From Plantago major (taxonomy: Eukaryota; Streptophyta; Magnoliopsida; Lamiales; Plantaginaceae), in assembly GCA_026545765.1 (NCBI GenBank), contig CM048841.1:5093712-5157711 (forward strand): a stretch of 64,000 bases of DNA. The letters run 5' to 3'. The position numbers were made by a program, and so were the translations under genes. Positions 11,217-22,400 of the stretch are shown here, one piece after another. Below the pieces are notes generated by a model. The model had not been told where the DNA came from. It worked only from the letters and a program-made list of their open reading frames with translations, and made no database searches. How positions within the stretch are numbered: position 1 is the first letter of the stretch; each line of letters opens with the position of its first letter.

Positions 11217-12894
11217 GGGGGAAGAAAAAAGTTGCGTGGATCAAATGGGACAATGTGTGTAAATCGAAGGAGGAAGGTGGGCTGGGTATTAAAAATCTTG
11301 ATTGGTTTAATCTTTCACTATTGGGTAAGTGGGTTTGGAGACTTTTGGAAGGAGGGGATGAACTGTGGAGACATATTCTTTTGTCGAAGTATGGAAACTT
11401 TTTTGAGTGTGTTGAAAATGTTGATGGGATTCGAGTGTTTGGGAAAAATTGGTCGTCTTGGTGGAGGGACTTAGTAAATCATGTAGGTAAAAGTGTTTGG
11501 TTCGGGGACGGGTTAGAAAGATGAATTGGAGATGGTGAGTCTACTAGGTTTTGGGAGGATGTGTGGGTCTCTTGTGGAGTTAAATTGAAAGATGTATTTC
11601 CAAGGTTGTATAGGTTAGAGGTGTCAAAGAGTTGTAAAGTTGTTGACAGAATTGAAGAGGGTTCTGAGAGTCGTAGGTTTAGGTGGGAGTGGAGACGTTT
11701 GCTGTTTGGTTAGGAATCTGATTTGGTTGCTGATCTGTGTAAAATTGTGGACAAAATTGTGTTATCTCAACAGGTACTTGACCGTTGGCGCTGGAATAAG
11801 TCTCCAGAACAGGTATACACAACAAGAGCAGGTTATGAGCAACTGAGAGTTCGATTGAGAGTGGACTGCCTTCAAAAACCGACCTGGGCAAAGGATTTGG
11901 AACAAGTTTGTGTCGTTGAAGATAAATGCTTTTATATGGAAACTTGTGCAAAATAGAATTCTTCGCTTGTTAATTTGCAAAGGCGAAATCTGCTTCATAA
12001 TGGAGAATCAATGTGGTGTAAGAGCTGTAAAGAGGAGGAGGAAGAATCTGCACATCATATTTTCTTTGGATGTAAAAATGCAAAGGTAATTTGGAGGTTA
12101 ATCGAAAGATGGTTGGGCGTATCTGTTAAGCTGGAGGGGAATATTGAAGAATTACTGTTGGCTTTTGGAAACATGGCATCATCAAGAGCTAGGAAGGTTT
12201 GATAAATCTTTTGGCATGGAACTATCTGGTTTATTTGGCGTGCCTGGAATGATTAAGTTTTTCAAGGAAAAGATTGGAATTTAGAGAATCTGTTTGAAAA
12301 AAATCAAATATAACATCTGGACTTGGGTGAAATCGAATTGTAGTGACTTCAGTTACAGTGATTTTGGGAGCTGGGATCTGTTTCCCCTTGGAATGCTGAA
12401 TATTGAGAATGAAATCAGAAGTCTCTGAGTATGGACTGGCGAATTTAGTATGTTTTTCTTAACAACTTTTAATGAATCCACCCCTCTACTTTTGCTCTTA
12501 TCGGTTGGTCTTGACGGACATCATCACCCCTTCTTTCTTCTCTCTTGGTTGGTATTCTCCGTCTTGACGCACGTTGGCTCTCCCCTTAACTCTTGGCGTG
12601 GCACTCCGCTGTCACGACATGCTAGACGACGGGGATCCGGGTGCTCTTCCGATTTGGTTAAAAATGGCGGTTCTGGCTGGTTTTGTTAGATGTCTGTTAG
12701 TGGAAGATATGCTGTTTTTGGTGTTGACTGCCTTGGTTTAAGTTTTTTTGAGGTTTTTGGGTTTATTAACTGTGATTGTTTCTGTATTTGGATTTGGATT
12801 CCTGGGCGATTTGTTGGCTCTGTAAATCAGTGGAACATCTCTTATGTTCCTAGTGGATAAATAAAATTTTAACTTTTCAAAAAAAAAAAAAAAA
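10375..12894 (+). mobile_element. 5'-truncated LINE retrotransposon, defective
   Basis: Plus-strand LINE ending in a poly-A tract (12879-12894). It starts inside the reverse transcriptase: KIDFEKAYNSVDWNFL in one frame, then after a frameshift GLRQGDPLSPFLF (10606-10645). The catalytic box that should read YADD is reduced to QYDT at about 10751. Then come GTIPFVYLGMPVG and SLGGRIVMIKSVL (10901-11524), and the zinc-binding C-terminal region near 11780-12080 in several frames. A T15-G26 homopolymer at 11181-11221 interrupts the FLWGG-like motif. The copy cannot encode an active enzyme. The exact 5' boundary is uncertain. Confidence 0.85.
11181..11221 (+). repeat. T15-G26 compound homopolymer
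   Basis: Fifteen T are followed directly by 26 G inside the LINE frame, encoding a run of Phe, one Trp and a run of Gly. Plant LINEs have a short F-W-G-G motif at this point, so the tract looks like slippage expansion. It could also be partly an assembly or sequencing artefact. Confidence 0.75.
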
Positions 12895-13372
12895 TTCAAT
12901 CAATTTACAAGCCAACTCCAAAAATCTATGAATCAGTAAAACCGGGTAAAAACTATATTTTCTCTTTTATTTTTTCATTTCTCATCATTTTTCTTTTTCC
13001 CATATCTTTTAATTTCACTCTTCATTTAAGTTTAAATTCCATTAATTAATTATAAGACCACTACATTAATTTTAAAGAATTACAAGAATTTAAAATAAAA
13101 CTCACAATAAATCCTAAAATTATAAAACATACATGCATAAATCAAAAGATACAACAATATATTAAAACATTATACTATATAAGTTATATTCTTACTAATA
13201 TCAAAACAATTAAAAATATGAACCTTTTGTTTCATAGTGATGGAAATGACAATAATTTCTTATGTCCGAGTAAAAAGAGTAGTAATCATAGAGAGATTAT
13301 GCATATTTCCAAAATTTACATTTTGACTATAGAAATTATTAATTTGATTGGCTTTATTGACTTAAAAAAAAC
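12895..13372. other. AT-rich upstream region of the cysteine-rich peptide gene
   Basis: Lies between the LINE tail and the TATA box of the next gene. It is AT-rich, with no supported coding region. I see no further clear element. Confidence 0.4.
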
Positions 13373-13380
13373 TATATATA
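13373..13380 (+). promoter_or_regulatory. TATA box of the cysteine-rich peptide gene
   Basis: TATATATA at 13373-13380 lies 58 bases before the ATG at 13438. That spacing gives a predicted start near 13405 and a short leader, normal for a small plant gene, and supports the chosen start codon. Confidence 0.55.
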
Positions 13381-13437
13381 CATATGAGAGGAATTCATTT
13401 CCATGAATCTGGTGTCTACGATTTAACAGTCATAAAC

Positions 13438-16400
13438 ATGAAGTTTGGCACTGCTGCTCTTTTCGCTCTTCTTTGCATCATTTTTCTCCAAGGTACTGTT
13501 AGTTAATATGATGTGTGTTCAATAAGTTGTTCCATGGAATGTGAAATCCCGAAACATTTTAGATTCTCGATCGATTCTTTTTCTTAGTTTAATTTCGATA
13601 TAAATTTATTTGGGCGGTATATGGTATATATATTGTTCCGAATGATACTTTTATTAACACCACTCTCTGGGTTACTGTGATTTTCCTGACTGTCCCCTCC
13701 TAACTCTCCTCATCATCTCAAACTTATTCGACATGAGCCATTGCCACCATACTAATGCAACTGAGCACCGGTTTATGTGTAATTTATGCGTATAAGGGAC
13801 GTTTGTGCGAAAACCCTTTACACAAGATCTTGAGAGTTAAATAAATTAGGGAAAATTACATTTGCTCCCCTTAATAAATTTCGTAATAACATCGGGGGCC
13901 TTAACATTCAAACAATAACACATCAATCCATTTTCTATTTTTCGAGTTGACCAGGTTTTTTCTTAATTTCCACTGGAAATTACTTTCTATAAAGGGCAAA
14001 TTTCATATGGAGTCCCTACAAAAGTGCCTTATTACATATTAGTCCCCGAAATTTGAACATTAACAGATTGGTCCATTTTTCAATTTCTAAGTTCACCTTC
14101 CAAATATGGTTTTAATTTCCTATTTTGCATCAGTCTAACTAACTCACATCTTATTTAATTCAACTTAAACCCTTTATTTTTTAATATTTGTTAAAAACAT
14201 TATTTTCGAACTGTATGATTATTAATATTTTAGTAGTAAGTGAAACTTATGGATTGTGTAACACCACAATTTTTATGATTCGTATTTTTAATTTTTTCTG
14301 TTTTTTAAAGAAAAGTTATGTAGACAGTGATAATAATGTTTATTTTAAGAAAAATTCATGATTATTCTCTTTTTGAGTTTAACCTATTATTGGTTAATCT
14401 TTTAAACTAAAATAAAGTAAATTATCAGTAAAATAAAAAGAATAGCCAATAATTTCTTAATTTTGTATTATGAAAAATAAATATTTTGTGGTTATTAATT
14501 TTACAACTAAAATAATAACTTTTTTTTTTAATATCAACTACCAATTATTTTATAACTTCATTTTCCTTTGAGTACATGAAGGGTATAAAGTACAGTTTCA
14601 AGGAGTGCACAAGGCTAAAATATAACTAACTGAATGAATCAGAGTTTACTAAACAGTTACTCGATAAGTGGTTCAAGTTTTTCAATTATCTGACTTTATG
14701 AGTTAATCCATCCAAGTTAAAGTACCAAAAAACAAAAAAAATTGCTTGAACGAATAATGTGTTTTTCTTTCTCATAACCTAAAGAAAATAAACATCATGT
14801 CAGGTTAACAAAATGACAAATTTTTTCTAAGTTTTTTTAAGATAAAATTTGTCATTTCATTTTCTCTTCTTTTAAAAATGCTTCTATATTTATGAAGTAA
14901 TTTTAGGGACATAAAAAAGTTGAAAGTTAACGGTTAGTAAGTTGAAAATTGATATGTGCAACTTATGCATCTCAATTTGGAAAATAAAATATACTTTCGA
15001 GGTAAATATTGAATTTATTGTAAGTTAGAGTCAAATTTGTATTTGAAAGTGCAATTTATATTGCACTTGTTTTGTTAATTCGGCCTTTCTTCGTTTATTA
15101 ACCGGTTCAACGTTTGTAGTTGTTTTTCTATGATTATTTTGTAGGATATATCAAGTTGGGCCTCAACATGCTTAATGGATCACGATTAGTTCTTGTGGCG
15201 ATCTTTCAAAACGCCACCATGTAGCGATTCTTTGTAGCAAAGCAGACGCAATGTAAAAAGGAAATTAAGAGGAATAGGCGTGATGGGCTTGAAGGTTAAA
15301 TGATCCATAATTGTTGTAAGGAAGCTGCCATAATGATTCATGGAAGAATTTTATGCTATAAGGAAAGTGAGATTTAAAAGAGATTGATATCTAGAAGACT
15401 CCTTATACCATTAATACATCAAAGGAAGTTTCCTTACCATAGAATCCAAGTTTGTTAGGACTTGGGCACTTCTTGACGACTTCTTCTTTTCTGGTGATGA
15501 GTTGCCGCAAATATATATAGAAGAAGAAGGAGGCGTTTGGAAGTTGCCGATTTGCCTTTGAAGAACGAAGATTATATGTTTTAGGCGTCTTGCTTTACTA
15601 GACCTTTACCTCGGTGTTTACTTGTGAATGTTCTCTAAAGATTGAGAATTACTCTAGTATCATTGAACTAGAATAGGTTTTTCTTATCTGTTCTAGGTCT
15701 AGTTTTCTGTAAGTTTAATCAATCGTTTGTGATTGAATTAAACTTCTTTTTGTAATTCTACTTTTCAATTTTAGTAGAAGTTTTGCTACGGCACCGTCGG
15801 TATCTTTTTATACCGGCTTGAGAAATCTCGTGTTCAGTTTTATTCCGCTGCATTTTACAGAGTTCTGTCAATCACAGTTTACTATTGTCGTAGTCTTGTC
15901 GATCACTGTTCACTGTTGAGAAACGGTGTTGACTCAACATCAATAGTCAACATCGTTGAAGCGTCGTAAGTACCAATCCGGTCCTACGGTTCTAACAAGT
16001 GGCATCGAGCCACCACCTAATTGGTGTCTGGATTTGGTACTACTACGATGGACGCTATCAATTCAAGTGTCAACAGACTACCTGTGCTAGATGGGTCGAA
16101 CTACCACTACTGGAAGATAAGGGTCAGAACCTACATCAAATCAATTGAAGGGCGTGCATGGAAATCTGTTCTTGAAGGCTACGTGCCTACCATAGGACCA
16201 GATGTTGATGGAGATGTCGCCCAAAACACAAGCTCAATGGTCAGGTGATGATTTTCTTGCTAGCTCTTACAATGAAAAAGCCTTGAATGCAATTTTCTCT
16301 CATGTTGATCCTCATATGTTTAAACTCATACAAAATTGCACTATTGCTAAACAAGCTTGGGATTTACTCCAAAATCATTGTGAAGGTGATAATTGTATCA

Positions 16401-19400
16401 AACAAATTAAATTGCAACTTCTTTGGTCTAAATCTGAAAACTTGAGAATGAAGGAAGAAGAAACAATTGATTCTTACTTTGACAAGCTTCTCACTATTTC
16501 TAATGATATTCAACTTCTTGGAGATGCCATGTCAAATAAACAATTGATTTCTAAAGCTGTTCGATCTCTTTCTTCAAAGTTTGATATAAAAAGAACGATT
16601 TTGGAGGATACTCAAAATCTGGCAGCTATGGATTTTCATACCTTGATGAACAATTTAAAGAATTTTGAAATTCAACAAGATGAACGAAAAGGTACGAAAA
16701 ACCATAGTATGTCTCTGCACTTAAAATCGAAAGTCCCTGAGTCTGAAAGCAGTAGTGACGATTCTGATGAGATAACTGAAGAAGCCTATAATGCTTTAGT
16801 TAGAAAGTTTAATAAGCTTAGGTTTAGGAAAAATTCTAACAAAGGATCTTCAAGTAACTCAAAAGGCACTAACAAGTTCAATAAAAGTGTAAGCTCTCCT
16901 GGTTCGAGTCCTGTTTTGAGTCCTGCTCAACTTAGCAAAGTTAGATGTTTTGAATGTCAAGGATGGGGACATTATCAGAATGAATGTGCTAACACTCTTC
17001 GAAAGGAGAAAAAGACCTTGCTTGCTTGTCTCAGTGATGTGTCAGGTGATGAACAGGAAACAGATGATTCAGAAGAGAATGTTGCAGCTCTGTCCTCTGT
17101 TTTGGACGATGTTGGAAATCAATGTTTAGTCAACACTGAAGACTCAACATCATCGCAGATTCTTTTCTTTGATTATGATGATTCACAGACTTGTGAAGAG
17201 ATATTCAGTGGAAACTTTTCTGACTCTGGGAACTCAATATCCACTAACGTTCTCTGTTTGCATGGCTCAGTTGATTTGTCTGCAGATCTTTCTCTTGAAG
17301 AAGAGTTCACTGACGAACAAGTAGTAGAAGAATTGAAACAGATGTATGAAGATCTCCTTAAGGAATGGAAGAAGCTTAAGAAGCTCAACAAGAGACTTGC
17401 AAAGGAGAATGATAGTCTAAAGGAAACCACTGTGAAACTGGAAGTGGCACTGACACGCAAAGAAGCAGAACTGGAAAAAGTAACCTCTGAACTTAATAGA
17501 GAAAAGGAAGTCATTGCCAAGTGGAACTCTTCTACATCAAAGCTTGACTACATGCTTGATCAAGACAACGAAGGTACTGCCGGTCTAGGTTATACAGGTA
17601 CCTTTGACTCCTCTTTTGATAATAAGATTAGGTGCAACATGCATTGCAATTCTGACTTGAATGATTCAACTAAAATGCAAAACATTAAGTCTCTGTCTGA
17701 ACTTGTCAATGCTCCCGTTTTTGTCAAAGAAAAAGGTAATGTCATAGAAGAGACCAAAAAGACCTTTGTGTGTCAATATTGTCTTAAGATTGGTCACTTA
17801 AAACCTTACTGCTTTACTTTTCTGAGAGATCTAAAAAGAAGTAAGATAGAGAAATATGTGCAGGATTCCAGCTTGAGTGTTTCAGCTCTAAAAAGAGAAA
17901 AATCAAAAGTGTCGATTCCAAAATCTGGTCACGTAGTTGCCTCGTTGTGAATGAAAAGTCCAATCTTTGGTCGGATGTTGAGTCAACATCGACTTCAACA
18001 AAGATCTCGATTCTGGATCTCTGTGTCAAATTTTCACCATTCATCTCTAGTCAGAAACAAAAAGGGTCTGGAACTGTAAGAAATACGAGAGAAAAGGTGA
18101 AAAGAGTTTGGACTCCTAGGGAGAATATAATCTGTAATGTTGCTTTCTCTGTTGCTACCTCTCCTAACAATGCAGGAAAATGTACTTTGACAGTGGATGC
18201 TCACGACACATGACTGGCACCTTAAGTAATCTGTCTAACTTTGTCTCTCAAAAAACTGGGAAGGTTACTTATGGAGGAGGTTACAAGAGTCAAATTCTTG
18301 GAAAGGGTATGTTAACCCTTGAAGGTGTTCCCAACTTGCAAAATGTCCTTTTGGTTGAGGGACTTACTGCTAACCTTCTCAGTGTCAGTCAATTGTGTGA
18401 TGATGATTTAAAAGTCAAATTTAACAAGCATTCTTGCAAGGTGTACACTTGTAGGGAGAAAGTTGTTGTGATGACAGGTACTAGATCTGCTGATAACTGC
18501 TATGTGGTGGCTGATCCCCACAAATGCAATGTGGCAAAGGATGATGAAGCTGTGACATGGCATAAGAAACTTAGCCATGTGAACTATAGGAACATGGAAA
18601 GGCTCATCAAACTGGATGCGGTTAGAGGATTACCGAAGCTGAACAATGTCGGGAAGCAAGTGTGCGGTGACTGCCTAAAAGGTAAACAAACCAGAGCTGT
18701 GCATACATCCTTGCAATCTGAAGGGCAGAAAACAGGTACATCCAGTTGCTTTGAACTCTTACATATGGACTTAATGGGACCAATTGAGGTTGAAAGTCTA
18801 GGTGGTAAGAGGTACATCTATGTCATAGTTGATGATTTTTCTCGATTTACTTGGGTAAACTTTTTAAAAGAAAAATCTGAAACTTTTGATTCCTTCAAGA
18901 AATTGTATGCTAGGTTTAACAATCAATATGCTACTGTTGTTCAACGCATTAGGTCGGACCATGGTAGGGAATTTGAGAATCAAACCTTTGCTGAGTTTTG
19001 TGACAAGAAAGGAATTTTTCATGAGTTTTCTGCACCCAAAACTCCACAGCAGAATGGAGTGGCTGAGAGAAAGAATCGGACCCTACAAGAAATGGCAAGG
19101 GTTATGTTAAGTTCCATGAACCTCTCAAAAAGATTGTGGGTCAAGTCAGAAATACAAATGCCACATAATAAATAGAGTCTACCTTAGACCAGGAACTTCA
19201 ACCACTCCCTATGAGATACTTAATGGCAAGAAACCTAATCTTAGGTACTTTCATGTGTTTGGGTGTGTTTGCTATATTCTCAATGATAGAGAACCTTTAG
19301 GCAAGTTTGATGCTAAGAGTGATAAAGGGATTTTTGTAGGTTATTCTCTTAATAGCCATGCATATAGAATATACAATTCAAGGACACAAACAGTTCAAGA

Positions 19401-22400
19401 ATCTGTTAATGTTACCTTTGATGACTCTATGTCTTGTGAAAAACAGCAAAATGAGACAGTCAGACTAGAAAAAGCATTCTTGAATCGTAAATGTACTAAA
19501 TCGATGTGTTCGGACCAGATTCCCGGATATTGAACCGCTGAGAAGATGGAGGCAATGTTGATCACAATGTTGACTCAACATTGCACCCAACATTGCAGGG
19601 GGAGAGCTCATCAGATGAATCTGTCTCAGAACATGAAGATGAACCTGTTCTGGAATCAAATGTGCCACTGGATTCCATAAGACATGATCCACCTCCAAGG
19701 ATTCGCAAAGATCACCCAAGCACTCAAGTCATTGGTGATCCAAGGGTAAGAATGACTCTTAGGGGAAACACCAGAAAGAACTACAAGGAAACGCTACGCA
19801 ATGCAACCTTGTGCCAAACGGTAAGTTCTTCTTGCTTTGTTTCGCTTATTGAACCCAAGAATGTGAAAGAAGCCTTAAAAGATGAGTATTGGATAGAGGC
19901 CATGCAAAATGAACTGCACCAATTTAAAACCAATGAAGTTTGGTCTTTAGTGCCTCGTAATCTAGAAGTGAATGTCATAGGAACAAAATGGATATTCAAA
20001 AACAAAAGTGATGAAAATGGGGTAGTTATTAAGAATAAAGCTCGTCTTGTTGCTCAAGGTTACACTCAAGTTAAAGGAATAGATTTTGATGAAACCTTTG
20101 CTCACTTGGCTAGATTAGAATCCATTAGACTTACGCTTGCTATCAATGTGCTTTAAACATTAAACTGAAGCAAATGGATGTTAAGGGAGCCTTTTTGAAT
20201 GGCTATACTGATAAAGAAGTTTATGTGGAACAACCTAAGGGCTTTGAAGATCCAAGTCACCCCGACTATGTGTATAAACTAAAAAAGGCCCTGTATGGTT
20301 TGAAGCAAGCTCACCGTGCTTGGTATGCTCGATTAACTGATTTTCTAGTTGATTTTGGTTTCAAAAAGGGGGAGGGAGATCAAACACTGTTTATCCTTAG
20401 AAAAGGACATGATCTGTGCATTGCTCAAATATATGTTGATGATATTGTGTTTGGCTCAACTAATCCCTCTATGGTAGATCAGTTTGTGAAAGCTATGACA
20501 GGTACCTTTGAGATGAGTATGATAGGAGAACTCAGCTATTTTCTTGGACTTCAAATCCAACAGAAGGAAGATGGTCTATTCTTGTCCCAGGAAAAGTATG
20601 CACGAAATCTGATCAAAAAATTTGGGCTCGAAAGTGCCAAACTGCGATACTCCGATGGCTACATCGTTGAAGCTAAGCAGAATCGATGTTGGGGAGGATG
20701 TTGACCCAACATTGTACAGATCAATGATCGGAAGTCTCTTGTATCTATCTGCCAGTAGACCAGATATCATGTTCTCAGTTTTCGTCTGTGCCCGGTATCA
20801 ATCTAACCCAAAAATCCCCCATTTAACTGCTGTTAAGAGAATCCTTAGATATATATTAGGAACTGTTAATCTAGGATTATGGTTTGCATGTGATACAAAC
20901 ACTAATCTGGTGGGATTTAGTGATTCTGATTGGGCTGGTGATCTAGATGATAGAAAATCCACTAGTGGAGGTTGCTTTTATCTTGGTCCAAATTTGGTGT
21001 CTTGGTATAGCAAGAAACAAAACTGTGTGTCACTTTCATCACGAATCAATATGTAGCAAATGGAAGTTGTGTGTCCCAACTAGTTTGGTTGAAAAATATG
21101 CTACATGACTATGGTCTACAAAGTGCTACCCTCTTGATGTTCTGTGACAACCTTAGTGCCATACATATTTCTAGAAACCCTGTTCAGCATTCTCGCACTA
21201 AGCACATAGATATTAGGCATCATTTCCTTAGGGACTTGATCAATAAGCAAGTGATTGACATAGAACACATTGACACAACAAACCAACTAGCAGATATTTT
21301 CACCAAACCCTTAGACAGTGAGAGATTCTTCAGTCTCCGGAGATCTCTCGGTATGTGCTCTCTGTGACTGTCCGTGTTGAGAACCAATGTTGACTCAACA
21401 TCACGGTCAACATTGGATGTTTAGTAAGAGTGATGCTGTTGTCTTTTTGTTTTTTTTATTTCACTGTGTGTTTCTGTGCTCCGATGCTTCTGTACATGTC
21501 TTTGGCTGCTCTTGCTTTGTAGCTTACAATGGTGATGCTTAGGGTCTGAAAGGCTGTTTGAAACCAAGGTTGAAAGGGATCGAGTCTCTTGTGTGTTTGC
21601 TTTATATAAAACCCACTTTTGCTATTTTTTGGGCTATTTTTACTCGTACCTTGACTCGCACTTAATGTTGCCTCCTGCTCTTTATGCTTAATAAATCTAA
21701 TGAATTATGATAAAAAGGGCTCGAAGTGTTTCCGTCGAGGATCGTGTTGGGCAGGTTTCAAATACTATCCAGATATCGACGTGGCCAATCTGTCATACGT
21801 CGTGAGGGTTGATGGCCTGTACTGGGAACCGACACGCACAAAAGTGCCGATTCTCGTAATGCTGCTGGTTCACTTTCTGTGTACCAAATTACCCAATATA
21901 GTCAAATGAGTGATCTTTATGCCATGAGACGTGTGTTTGCCTAACTCCGCATAGGCTTCGGCTTTGGAGCGGATTCATACGTGTTCCAATTATTTGACAT
22001 GGTTCACGGTCTCATGGTCACCCCCACTCAAACTTATGCTAATTGTTCAATTTACTTTTTGAGGCAATGTTGGGTGTGTTTCTTTGGTATTCCTTTCTTC
22101 TGCTTTTGCCTGCAGATCGCGGTGTTAATCGAATCTGCACATTTTGAGACTTGGTTTCCTGGCTGACTTACATTAAGAGTGGTCTGATTTTCCGATGTTG
22201 TCACCAATGTTGAGTCAACATTCAGGTCAACATTGACTGTGCTGAAGTACTGGTTACTTAACTACTGTGCTTTTATTTTATTTATTTGTTTTTTTTGTGT
22301 GGTTTTGGGTTTGAGGGGGAGTAGGTCTAAGGTGTTTTCTTCGGGTTTTTGGGTTTCTGCATTCCTGTACTTGCATTTCAAGTCACTTTATTTAAGATCA

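Noticed and set aside
10320-12960. Similar words taaaacc.ggtaaaa on both sides of the LINE as a target duplication
   Set aside because: The right copy lies more than 40 bases past the poly-A tail and the left one does not touch the coding start, so they are unlikely to be a real duplication.
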